DNA from: Gracilaria gracilis
Lineage: Eukaryota; Rhodophyta; Florideophyceae; Gracilariales; Gracilariaceae
Direction of reading: 5' to 3'
Assembly (NCBI GenBank): GCA_030374805.1
Contig: JARGSG010000011.1
Coordinates: 124,001 to 188,000 of the forward strand
Length of the DNA stretch: 64,000 nt
Positions 41,771 to 51,012 of this stretch are shown here, one piece after another. The notes beneath the pieces were generated by a model, which was not told the DNA's origin, ran no database searches, and worked only from the letters and a program-made list of their open reading frames with translations. A program made the translations under genes and the position numbers. Position 1 is the first letter of the stretch, and each line of letters starts with the position of its first letter.

Positions 41771-42503
41771 ATGTCTGACTCGGAGCGGGAACAAGCGGTG
41801 GTGAGTTTCACCTTCACAATGAACGATGCGAAGCGTTTGAAAGTTTTGAGAATGACTTTGGTTCCTAACAGTTGCTCTTTTCTTGTAGGCTTTACCCTTA
41901 CCAGAGAGTTCTGATTCGTCCTCCACGGATTCGGCATCAGCCCCACCGGTAACAGCGGAACAATATCTACGTCGAGTCCGGACAGAGGCTTCGAAACTAC
42001 CGAATACATTTGTTGCGTCCTCCATTCAGAAGAAGAGAGTTCCAGGGAAGAGAAGCTCTTTGCTACCGAAGCACCGTATTGTATCGTATCCACCTTGGTT
42101 ATCACCCGTTCCTCAATCGTGGTGTACCCGTTTAACACAGTTCTATTCCAATCTTCAGGCATGTGTCCTAAAAGCTAAGAAACGACATCGTTTGAATACC
42201 ACAGTAAAGTTGCCAGCTGCGAACGATGTGAATGGTATGCGACGCTTACTGAATCAGTCCTCGACAGGGCCTATGCTGTCTATCGTTCTTCGCTTGGATT
42301 TCTTAAGCATGCTCTGTTTGCTAAGATTAGTCGATGACCAACTAGAACAAGTTCCTGATGATCATGATGTGGACGACGAAAGCCATCGACAAATTGCGTC
42401 ACAACTTGTTCAGTCTTTTTTCTTTCAACACCGTGATCAGTGGCTCTTTTCCCTTTTCACTCTGATAGAACCGTACGAAACGTTTCTTTTCGCCACATTG
42501 TAA
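41771..42503 (+). CDS. GEMIN2: Gemin2-like SMN complex subunit, two exons
   Basis: Spliced gene: exon 1 is 41771-41800 (MSDSEREQAV), intron 41801-41888 (GTGAGT...TTCTTGTAG, with CCTAAC as likely branch site), exon 2 41889-42503; 214 residues. PPVTAEQYLRRVRTEASKLP matches the conserved N-terminal Gemin2 motif. Near the C-terminus, HRDQWLFSLFTLIEPYE matches the WLFALLACLEKP-type helix of the family, and a QLEQ-rich helical stretch lies between. Gemin2 holds Sm proteins in the pentameric state before loading on snRNA. At 214 residues it is shorter than the human protein (about 280), as in other protists. The start Met fits the acidic start and joins the intron in phase. Confidence 0.82.
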
Positions 42504-42867
42504 CCACCAACCATGTACGAAGGCTTTTGTTCTGACCCGTTTTGTTTATGCCTTATTGCGTCATTCTTATGCGACGTAGGCCCTTATCACGCGAAGTTGC
42601 ATCTATTTTGCGCTCCATTCTACGAAAGGCATCGTATGCTCGATTCGGAGTGGTAAGTTATGCTACGTTTATGCCACAGGCATCGCGATACGCACGCAAC
42701 TAACGCGGACGGAAATGTGTGTTGTTTTATTCTGTTGATTTCGGCTAGTCTGCATCTGAAGATCATCGCCTTGCGAGACTTAATGTGCTTACAACTATTC
42801 TTGCTCAGCATTTCGGTCAACATGACGCAAGCTAACACTCCTTTCACTCATAAATGTATATGCTTCT
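42504..42867. other. Intergenic between convergent Gemin2 and FabZ
   Basis: 364 bp with no coding signal; the ends of both transcripts should lie here. Confidence 0.5.
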
Positions 42868-43610
42868 CTACTTTTTATCGACCACCATCACCAATGTGAA
42901 CAATCCTTCCAAAACTAGACCTCCATTTACATATCCTCTATAAGCACGTAATTTCCAACATCACGCAATGGTACGTAAGAGCAGTCAGTGGTTAGCAATC
43001 TCAGCAACAATATCAAGTACGCAGTGTTTTCAACTTACTTCCCTGTCATTTTGGCAATGCCAAACCGCGGCTTAAACACACCAAGCGTCATTTCAAGCAC
43101 CAAAGTATCGCCCGGCAATACTGGTTTCCTCCACTTTATCTTATCCACGCCGCCAAAGAAGAAGTCACCCTTTCCATCCGACATAGGCTGTTGAAGCATC
43201 ACAATTCCACCAACCTGGGCCAATGCCTCCACCTGTAAAACGCCCGGCATGATAGGCCTATCTGGGAAATGCCCTGTGAAGAACGGCTCATTCATAGAAA
43301 CATTCTTTATCGCAATCGCGCGTTTTCCAGGTTCATAGGCGATAACACGATCGATCAAAAGGAACGGATAGCGATGAGGAAGAACTTTCATGATTTCTTC
43401 TATTGACATGACGGTCTTCCATTCTGTGGGATTTGAAAGCTCGCTAGCCGGGATCCAAGTATCGGAGCTGGTTTCTTTCTCTGTGGTTTCAAGTGAGGCG
43501 CGCCATTTGGGAGGGTGAATCGGGCGTGTGGTTCTTTGCGAACAAAGGTTGTGCGGGCGTTTGGAGGTCGGTATTGCGCAGGGCGCTGCTCCAATGAACG
43601 CGGATCTCAT
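42868..43610 (-). CDS. fabZ: 3-hydroxyacyl-ACP dehydratase FabZ, plastid, two exons
   Basis: Exon 1 is 43610-43039, intron 43038-42938 (GTAAGT...TTATAG, 101 nt), exon 2 42937-42868; 213 residues. Without splicing the frame stops directly after the donor. With it the C-terminus [20 protein letters not shown] matches FabZ. The N-terminal 65 residues are Ser/Thr/Arg-rich and fit a plastid transit peptide. The hot-dog domain has [16 protein letters not shown] and the active-site [20 protein letters not shown], with catalytic His and Glu. The enzyme dehydrates 3-hydroxyacyl-ACP in type II fatty acid synthesis. The gene diverges from the FMT gene. Confidence 0.93.
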
Positions 43611-43989
43611 GATGGTACTCAGCTGTATTAGAAGATATGATATGTATGAAGCCGCGGTTTAGTATTGAGTCAGTAGTACTGACGCGATCGCCTGCGGTCA
43701 GAGACGTTTCAATGATGTGACAACCTCTTTGATGTGCGATTTGAGATTGTCTCCTGCATCTGTGCCATTTTGACGCTTTCATATCTGGCTCGTTTCGAAG
43801 GATAAATTCAGAACGTAAACCGCACTCGATTCGAGGCAAGCGCGGCGCCAATCACCTTCGTTGATCCACCGATCCATCTCAATCTCCCCTTCCCTGACAC
43901 AACCCCCAATTTCGCGACTTGTAACTTACCAAAAGAGATCGAGCCTTCCCACTCCCTCCTCGACGACTGAAGTGCGTGACTTCTGCATC
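43611..43989. promoter_or_regulatory. Divergent promoter region FabZ / FMT
   Basis: 379 bp between the two start codons. An in-frame upstream ATG for FMT at 43861 would extend it, but the added residues look untranslated. No TATA box is evident. Confidence 0.4.
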
Positions 43990-45099
43990 ATGTCTCTTGC
44001 ATTCGGCCTTCGACACAATGCCTTCTCAATTTCTGCATATCGATTCCCAAAGCTTGGATCTCTATGTTCGAGACGCACCATCACTGCATCACAAGCAGCT
44101 CCGAAGCGAGTCGTCTTTCTGGGAACACCCCAAATCGCCGCAAACGTGTTGAAGAAACTTCGTGACGCTTCCAGCAGCAGTAAACCGACTTATGAAGTAA
44201 GCGCGGTTGTAACTCAACCACCATCACCTCAAGGCCGCAAACGCGTTTTGACCAAATCTCCAGTTCAAACTCTAGCAGAGCAACTTGGCTTATCACCCAT
44301 TCTGACGCCAGTCCGCGCCAGCGAAGAACCATTTCTTGCAGCGCTATCCGCCATTCAACCTGATTTATGCATCACTGCTGCTTATGGAAACTTCCTACCG
44401 CAAGCGTTTCTGGACATACCCAAGTTTGGCACTCTAAACATTCACCCCAGCCTGCTGCCTGAATTTCGCGGGGCGGCTCCAGTTCCTCGTGCTTTAGAAG
44501 CTGGAGTTCAGAAGACAGGAGTGTCGATCCTGTACACCGTGCTCAAGATGGATGCTGGTCCTGTTGTTGCTGTCAAAGAAAGACCTCTCAATGGTGATGA
44601 GCAAGCGCCAGAACTATTGGAAGAGCTATTCGATTCTGGCGTAGAAGCGCTATTGCAAGTTCTGCCAAGTGTTTGGAATGGGACTGTAGACATGGTCGAG
44701 CAAGACGAGAATCTCGTGAGCCATGCAGCAAAGTTGTCCAAAGAAGAAGCAAGACTGAGCTTTACCGAGAACGCTGTTCTAATTCACAATAAAGTGCGCG
44801 CTTTTTCAGGTTGGCCTGGAACATGGGCTGATTTCGTCCTAGGTGACGGTGATGACACGGAACAGATTCGATTGAAGATTGGAAAGTGCGTCGTTCTACG
44901 AAGGGAAGGCGGGGTCTGTTTCGGAATACACAAGGTCGACTTTGATTCGGAAAATAAGAGTTTAGTTATCACCTGTGGTGACGGCAGTCGTCTTGGATTA
45001 CTTGAGGTCCAACCGCCAGGGAAGAGAATGATGGACGCAGCGAGCTTTTGGAACGGGCTAAGAGGACGTTTGTTGCACAGAAAGCGGCTTCCCTACTGA
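43990..45099 (+). CDS. FMT: Methionyl-tRNA formyltransferase, organellar
   Basis: 369 residues from ATG 43990. The frame is open to 43861, but MSLAFGLRHNAFSISAYRFP is a better targeting peptide start. The N-terminal Rossmann-type domain starts VVFLGTPQIAANVL; AAYGNFLPQAFLDIPKFG and NIHPSLLPEFRGAAPVPRAL carry the catalytic Asn-His and SLLP loop. The C-terminal OB-like domain (KVRAFSGWPGTWADF) binds tRNA. It formylates initiator Met-tRNA for translation in plastid or mitochondrion; which one cannot be decided here. Convergent with SF1. Confidence 0.93.
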   Translation: MSLAFGLRHNAFSISAYRFPKLGSLCSRRTITASQAAPKRVVFLGTPQIAANVLKKLRDASSSSKPTYEVSAVVTQPPSPQGRKRVLTKSPVQTLAEQLGLSPILTPVRASEEPFLAALSAIQPDLCITAAYGNFLPQAFLDIPKFGTLNIHPSLLPEFRGAAPVPRALEAGVQKTGVSILYTVLKMDAGPVVAVKERPLNGDEQAPELLEELFDSGVEALLQVLPSVWNGTVDMVEQDENLVSHAAKLSKEEARLSFTENAVLIHNKVRAFSGWPGTWADFVLGDGDDTEQIRLKIGKCVVLRREGGVCFGIHKVDFDSENKSLVITCGDGSRLGLLEVQPPGKRMMDAASFWNGLRGRLLHRKRLPY

Positions 45100-45337
45100 T
45101 GATACCGTTGACCCTATCCTTACTAACTTGAATAAATTCACACAGCATTAATGAGTCCCTTCGTATCATGAACAGTCATTCGAATGCCTTTAACCACCAT
45201 CCTCAACAACCTATGCCGCTTAGCGGAGGGGATGCAGTGGGCTGTAACAATCGGACAAACAGTGAGGGTGCAGTAGCGGCGTATTCATTTCGATGTATCA
45301 CCCATTCCATGTATACAACAATCTCAGTACCTTAAAC

Positions 45338-46555
45338 TCAACTGGGAGCAGCGGGTGGCGGCGGCGGCATCATATCAGGCGGTGGTGGCGGCGGGATGTC
45401 GCCAGGCGGCGGTGGCGGGGGTGGTGCCATATCGCTCGGTGGTGGAGGTGGAGGCAGAATTCCCATCGGAGGCATAGCATGTTGTTGTGCGGGATGCGAA
45501 GGGGGAGGTGGATACTGAGCACCACCATAGGCGAATTGAGGGGGCATACGATGATTCGGTGGCCGAAAAGCCCCATGTGGAGGGAAGGAAGGCGGAACAA
45601 CGTCGCGTTGAGGAACAGGCGCAGCGGGATTCCATCCCGGTGGCGGGGGAGCAGGTCTGGTTGCAAAGGCGCCTTCCAGAAGCCAGGGCGGTACTATGTT
45701 TTCACGCTCTTGCTCTGGGTCCTTTTTCCCATCGACTTGCGCCATGAAGGACTGAAAGTCGGCATCAAGTTCGCCACCGTCTGCCTTTTTGGGGCAGTCG
45801 GCGGTGGGATGGGATGTGTCGTTGCAATTCGCGCATCTTATAGACTTGTCAAACGGACGTGGACCTCGATAATCGCGATCTTGCTCTCGTAACGTGCCGT
45901 TGAGCTGGGCCAATTCCCTGAGTTGAGCTTGTTTATGATCATTATCGTTGTCTTCCCTCGGTGTGATGATGTCCATGATCTTTCGCTTGCACTGTTCGAT
46001 TCGTTGCTTTGCGTCAAATCCTTCGGCAGTAATGATAACATGCAGGGGTTCAGTGTCTTCCATTTGGGCGGGACCTCGTGCTCGACCATCCTTGACACTC
46101 CCCTTTCCTCGAATAGCGACCTTACACTCGTAGTCTTTCTCCAGTCGTTTTTGCGTGTTACCTCTGGGTCCTAGAATGAGCCCAATGAAGTTCAAGGTGC
46201 CCTCCTTTTCCTTCGGGATGTAGAGTTTGTCGACGAACTTTGGTGGACGCATGTTCCTTGGTGGACGGAAATTAGGGTCCAATTGCTTGAGACGGGAGCA
46301 AATACGGAATCGTTCGGCCTCCAGTTTCTCTACAGCTCGATCAAAACGAGTGTTGATTCGCTTTCCGCGTGAATCATATTGCGGCTCTGGAGACGGCGAA
46401 CGACAGATGTCGTGCACAGGAATGGTGTGATGGTTGGTGATGCATTGAGAGATGAGGTCCAGTCGGGCTTGGAACTGAGACTTCTCGACAGCCTCAAGAT
46501 CTATGGGCTCCCAGCGGGTGCGGCGGCGTCGTTTTCTTTCGGGCTTCTCGAACAT
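45338..46555 (-). CDS. SF1: Splicing factor 1 / branchpoint-binding protein
   Basis: 405 residues. The basic N-terminus with RRRRTRWE resembles the ULM Trp motif that binds U2AF65. SPSPEPQYDSRGKRINTR is the conserved SPSP helix-hairpin. The KH-QUA2 domain (about 105-235) has NFIGLILGPRGNTQKRLEKD and recognises the branch-site RNA. One CCHC knuckle follows (RCANCNDTSHPTADCP). The C-terminal 120 residues are very Pro-rich with repeated PPPPPP runs. It acts in early spliceosome assembly, which agrees with the spliced genes nearby. No intron seen in the gene itself. Confidence 0.96.
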   Translation of the reverse strand: MFEKPERKRRRRTRWEPIDLEAVEKSQFQARLDLISQCITNHHTIPVHDICRSPSPEPQYDSRGKRINTRFDRAVEKLEAERFRICSRLKQLDPNFRPPRNMRPPKFVDKLYIPKEKEGTLNFIGLILGPRGNTQKRLEKDYECKVAIRGKGSVKDGRARGPAQMEDTEPLHVIITAEGFDAKQRIEQCKRKIMDIITPREDNDNDHKQAQLRELAQLNGTLREQDRDYRGPRPFDKSIRCANCNDTSHPTADCPKKADGGELDADFQSFMAQVDGKKDPEQERENIVPPWLLEGAFATRPAPPPPGWNPAAPVPQRDVVPPSFPPHGAFRPPNHRMPPQFAYGGAQYPPPPSHPAQQHAMPPMGILPPPPPPSDMAPPPPPPPGDIPPPPPPDMMPPPPPAAPS

Positions 46556-47228
46556 GGTGGTAGTTTCTGCGGTAATTCAAAGACTTGAGTTACGAATGTG
46601 AATGGTTGGCGGGGCTGAGGGGAACAACCTTGGCACGTTCTTTTCATTTGACGCAGAGACACTCGAATTTCGTTGCCGGGTGTTTCCAAGTCAACGGACG
46701 GACTCCGCCGCTCACTGCGTAGAAGCCCCGACATGTTTTATCTTATTCGAAACTGTTTTCATGCACTATCATACCGTTGGTATTTCATTTGTATTTGCTA
46801 TTTTTTGCTATTTCATGGATGAGGCCCAAATCTCTCTCCTACTTGGTCCTCTCCGGTGATGATCCGCTGGTGAAGATCGTCTTGTTCCCGTTTGGTAAGG
46901 TTACAAGGGTACTGAATACCTCCACATGAGTCCTATGTTCATCATGAATCTGCCTTTTCACCTTGGACGAACTTGTCTTTGGGAAAACAGCGCGTCTTTC
47001 TGAAGCTTCGCTTTAAAGCTTCATTATTTCTTCAAATCTCGCAGCTTTCCTAGCGACACGCGTCGGCCCTTGCCTTTGTTGAGTGCTGTGCTGCTCGTGA
47101 CCCTTGTAAGGCTACTCCTTCAGCTTGCAGATTATTACCGGACCCCCCGAAGATCAACGTAGCGTTGTGTGACCACCGCGCTCTCTGTTTTATAAGAGCA
47201 ACTTCGTACGTAGCGCACGCCACTGGAC
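46556..47228. other. Divergent intergenic region SF1 / POT1
   Basis: 673 bp without a convincing gene. Just before POT1 there is TTTTATAAGAGC (47190-47201), a possible TATA box at about 35 bp before the ATG. AAGCTTCGCTTTAAAGCTTC near 47001 has short inverted repeats. Confidence 0.4.
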
Positions 47229-49100
47229 ATGGGGCATCGATATGTCGACATTGCCACCGCCCTCAACCCCACCGCTGACCTCAGGAGAACCGTTAACCTA
47301 TTCGGTGTCATAATCGACTGTCGCGCCCCGTGTACAACAAACGGTGGGGACCTTCGTTGCGAAATTGTCCTAGCTGATGAATCATGCGTTCAACCAGACG
47401 GCAGCTTAAGAAAGTTCTTCGTGCATAAATTTGTCACCAGACCATCGGATGCAATTCCTTTCCGACAGCTCGGCGACATCGTTCGAATCCATCGTGCCTC
47501 TCTTATCGATTATTCTGGCTATGGAAAACCTACCGTCAGACAGGGAAGATTGAAGTTCTATTCTACTGTTCTGTTGTGGAAGCACGAGGCTAATGATTTC
47601 GTGCCTGTTTTGCAACAGTGTCCTGCTCATCGTGACCTGCTCGAGCCACCTCCTTCTCCAGCACCTGTTGATATCCATGACAAGTTCAGAATCAGAAGAC
47701 TAAGGGGGTGGACCAAGGACTTTTTTTTCACTCAGTATAAGAGTGAACGCCAATATCTGCGAACCGTTCCAGAAATACTCAACGCATCCAATGGTACCAT
47801 ATTCCTGTCTAAGAGTTTTGATTTGATATGTTATGTACGTCAATGCTCAAGTCCCGAATCTGAGAATAATCTGGTCATGACTGTCACTGGTGGAGAACGC
47901 ACCTTTGGAACAAGCATACTAATCTCCAGCCGGCAGCCATGGAAAGCACGCGGAGTTCCTCAAACCTTCTCATTCTTCGACTTTTGCCCTTCATGGAGCA
48001 CCCGCCCAACCAACGGCTCTTGGTTGCTGATCCGCGACGTCCGCGTTGTGGACACCGGAAGGGGGAGAGAAATAGAACTCAGCGTCAGTGGCAGAACTTC
48101 AACTCTCATTTGGAATGCGGACAATTCACCCGATGTACGAGCAGCGCGAGAAAGGGGTATTATGCAACAACCAAATGCACAGCAAAACGTTACAGTCCCA
48201 CGAGCTGTCGTTAGAGTACGACCTCCACCGCATTCCACTCCAAAGCGACCAAGATCCAACACAGCTGAGGATATATTACATAGAAACCTTAAAGCGCCCA
48301 GACATGATAGACATATTACCGCAACCACATCTGAAAACAATTACTTGCGAACCAGGAATGTGGTTCCGTACAACACGGGTGCAGGACCGCCACCTCTCCC
48401 AGACGATGCGGTGTCAAGAGCCGCTCCCGGAGCGGACAACCATCTGAATACTGCGCTTGCGACTCTTGCTGAACCTAACCCACCGCTTAAACATGATTAC
48501 CATCTTGCCATTGTGCCTGCGCCGGATGGTGTGTCAGACGCGGGACGTGATCAAGGCGCACATATTGGAATAGAGCTTGCGCCGCATGATAAGATTGTCA
48601 CTGTTCACAGTCGAACAGATCAAAAGGTGTGGCGAATTGGTGATATGGTTTATGCATTTCGACGTGGTTCTGGTGAGAAATTGTTCAGGTTGGCAGTTTG
48701 GGCTCGTGCCATCGTCTGGCCCCGAGATTTGCGACACGCATGTCGTCCAATATGCGCAAAGTGCGAAAAAGGGGTTTTGATGATTGGCAACAACTGTGAC
48801 GGCTGCGGATCGGACAGGAAATTGTGGCAATTTGTACTCAGACTCCTTCTAGAAGAACGTTCAGCTGGTGCTTCAATTGAGAGCTGGGTCATAGGAAAGG
48901 ATGCAGAACGCTTGCTGGGGTTGCAAGCGTCGGACCTTCGCATGAACGACACGAAATGCACTGTGCTACGACAAAAACTCCGGACACTTCACGCTGCTAT
49001 AAACGTCGTGGACTGTTTAGTTGTTCCCTACGAGTACGAAGATGATATGGGGCTATACAGAGTCGCATGTGTGTTGAAGGGAACTCGACTGCTTTCTTAA
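47229..49100 (+). CDS. POT1: POT1-like telomere single-strand DNA-binding protein
   Basis: 623 residues, no intron. Residues about 18-125 match the first POT1 OB fold (RTVNLFGVIIDCRAPC, CEIVLADES, LGDIVRIHRASLIDYSGYGK), the one that grips telomeric single-stranded DNA. A second OB fold lies at about 170-300 (FDLICYVRQ, SWLLIRDVRVV). A long Pro/Asn-rich linker follows (about 310-450). The C-terminal third (about 460-620) contains a Cys4 zinc ribbon, CAKCEKGVLMIGNNCDGC, inside another OB-like region, comparable to the POT1 OB3 that binds TPP1. The predicted role is protection of chromosome ends in the nucleus. The assignment is by pattern and is fairly firm for OB1. Confidence 0.8.
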   Translation: MGHRYVDIATALNPTADLRRTVNLFGVIIDCRAPCTTNGGDLRCEIVLADESCVQPDGSLRKFFVHKFVTRPSDAIPFRQLGDIVRIHRASLIDYSGYGKPTVRQGRLKFYSTVLLWKHEANDFVPVLQQCPAHRDLLEPPPSPAPVDIHDKFRIRRLRGWTKDFFFTQYKSERQYLRTVPEILNASNGTIFLSKSFDLICYVRQCSSPESENNLVMTVTGGERTFGTSILISSRQPWKARGVPQTFSFFDFCPSWSTRPTNGSWLLIRDVRVVDTGRGREIELSVSGRTSTLIWNADNSPDVRAARERGIMQQPNAQQNVTVPRAVVRVRPPPHSTPKRPRSNTAEDILHRNLKAPRHDRHITATTSENNYLRTRNVVPYNTGAGPPPLPDDAVSRAAPGADNHLNTALATLAEPNPPLKHDYHLAIVPAPDGVSDAGRDQGAHIGIELAPHDKIVTVHSRTDQKVWRIGDMVYAFRRGSGEKLFRLAVWARAIVWPRDLRHACRPICAKCEKGVLMIGNNCDGCGSDRKLWQFVLRLLLEERSAGASIESWVIGKDAERLLGLQASDLRMNDTKCTVLRQKLRTLHAAINVVDCLVVPYEYEDDMGLYRVACVLKGTRLLS

Positions 49101-49256
49101 CTGAAACAGAGCAGCATAACCAAGTCCATTAGACGGGGCAACACGAGAACGGCAGTGCTCAGGGATTGAGCTCATGCACGTGTGTATTATTCAAAGAGTT
49201 GCTGCGTCCGATAGGGCCGTCTGAGAGAAGCGCAGTAAAGATCAACCTACTCAACG

Positions 49257-50327
49257 TCATGACTTTTTGGCCATTCGACGGCTCTTCCCGAGCCTCTTCT
49301 TCTTCCCGTTCGGTTTCCTCACACCTCCATTTGTATGCGGTGTTTTAGATCTGTGTCCTTGTCGCGGCGTCGGCCGCCAAGCTTTCTTCTTCCCAGACGC
49401 AATGTCAGCATGTTTTTGGAATCGGTTGTCACTATCCAGTTGTTCGACATCAAGAAGATCTACAGGAAACTCGTCATCGTCGTCGTCATTTGCGCCTTGT
49501 TCTCTCTCTCTCAAGCGCTGTTTTCGCAAGCGACTATACGTCTTAATCTCCTCTTTCGCCTTTCGTTTCTTCTCCTGTTCCCTTTCCAGTTGCTCGCCAC
49601 GCACCTTCTTTCGACTCTTCTTTATGTCTCTGTTGTTGCGTCGCTTCTCCGCATCTTCAATCTTGTCCTTCTGCTGCAATACATGGGTCTTTATCTTCGC
49701 CATCTGCGCGTCAGTCTTGACCATCTCAGCAAAGTAGTCGCCAGGACGACGGAACTTGATCTTGTTCTTCCGCAGTTTGTCGAGTGCTAGATGCACGGCC
49801 TCGGTGGTGAGCTCAGCAAATTTCTTCTCGCGTTGCAGGTCTTCCAACGCAAGTTTATCACTGAGCTTCTGTGGGTTGGGCATGGTAACGACCAGAGATT
49901 GCTCAAAAGGAAGCGCTTTCTTGCCGGCGACATCCGTGAACAAGGAAATTTCGCACAGCTTCTTCTCGAGCGCAGCTTCGTCATTAACGACCATTTTGAT
50001 AGTGTCCGATGGGAGTTGCGATACCGCAATGGCTTCCAGAGGAGCATCGTCGTCGCTTTCGTGAGAGTGGTCGCCAACTCCGACAAGCGTGCTGAAGTCG
50101 GGAGTGTTTTCATCAGATGCATTCCCAACGGCCGCTTCTTCACCATCGCTGGCGCTCGGCGACTCATCGACAGGAGCTTGCGCCATTTCAACGTCCTTGA
50201 CGGGGCGTTCTGGAGCCGAAGTGGGCTGTTGATTAGTCATGTCGTCGTGTGCGTCGCCGATGGATTCGGCCTCGTTGTGGGTGCTTTCAGATGACTTGTG
50301 CGCGCGCTTCCGTTTTCGCTTCGCCAT
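49257..50327 (-). CDS. EBP2: EBP2 ribosome biogenesis protein
   Basis: 356 residues from the second ATG (MAKRKRKRAHKS); the frame opens three codons earlier at 50336. The acidic N-terminal region is followed by the conserved Ebp2 core: KIKFRRPGDYFAEMVKTDAQ, then a long Lys/Arg/Glu coiled coil (about 200-290) and a basic tail (NGKKKRLGKSRRMAKKS) that should direct it to the nucleolus. EBP2 is needed for 27S pre-rRNA processing and 60S subunit assembly. It is convergent with POT1 (156 bp between stops) and divergent from CYP97. Confidence 0.95.
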   Translation of the reverse strand: MAKRKRKRAHKSSESTHNEAESIGDAHDDMTNQQPTSAPERPVKDVEMAQAPVDESPSASDGEEAAVGNASDENTPDFSTLVGVGDHSHESDDDAPLEAIAVSQLPSDTIKMVVNDEAALEKKLCEISLFTDVAGKKALPFEQSLVVTMPNPQKLSDKLALEDLQREKKFAELTTEAVHLALDKLRKNKIKFRRPGDYFAEMVKTDAQMAKIKTHVLQQKDKIEDAEKRRNNRDIKKSRKKVRGEQLEREQEKKRKAKEEIKTYSRLRKQRLREREQGANDDDDDEFPVDLLDVEQLDSDNRFQKHADIASGKKKAWRPTPRQGHRSKTPHTNGGVRKPNGKKKRLGKSRRMAKKS

Positions 50328-51012
50328 GGTCCGCAACTCGTTCTTGTCAGGGGTGGGATATCTAGACAGCGGTTGATAGCATTGGCGACCCGAAGATCAA
50401 TCGTTGACCGACGGCGCTGTTCTGCCTTCAAGCATTAGAGAAATGTTTCTTAATTCGATTTTTTTCAATTGTTTCCTCACAATTTTGTGTTTTTTTTTTC
50501 ATCTTGGCATTACAGTATTTCGCGATGTATTTCAGCAGATTCTGTTGGTCATCATGAGAACAGTCGCCACACTCGACGGCAGCATTCGCTCGCTGCCTGC
50601 TCGCCGTTCGCCGCAAGCAGTAACGGACAGCGGACAGTCCCGACAGCTTGCGAAGGCACACGCATTTACCAAGCTACCAAGTTAGCGAGCGCGACGAGCT
50701 TCGAAGCGAAACGACCGTCGCACGTGTGCGCGGTGGCGGATGAAAGGGTTGGGGAGATCTCGCCACGCGCACGGCCGGGCGGAACGAATCAACGGATGAC
50801 GGCTCGAGGTGCGCGCGCGCCGTTCGCACACGTGTGGCGGCGCATTACCAAACCGACGTTGTTGCGAAGCGCCACCGCACCTCGCGCAGCGCGCTGATTC
50901 ACGTATCTCCTCCGTCGGTGGCGTCGCCCATTAAAATGCCTCTAAACCGCCGCGTTTTTGTGCACTTCTCTCTCTCCCTCCCGCGCCCCGTCTCCGCCAC
51001 TACTTCCGCCTA
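50328..51012. other. Divergent intergenic region EBP2 / CYP97
   Basis: 685 bp with no gene recognised. An AT-rich half with a T10 run (near 50492) faces EBP2, and a GC-rich half (50700-50900) faces CYP97. TTAAAATGCC (50931-50940) is a weak TATA-like site about 80 bp before the CYP97 start. Confidence 0.4.

Noticed and set aside
41494-42162. 222-codon minus frame opposite Gemin2
   Set aside because: Ser/Arg-rich shadow of the spliced Gemin2 gene on the plus strand.
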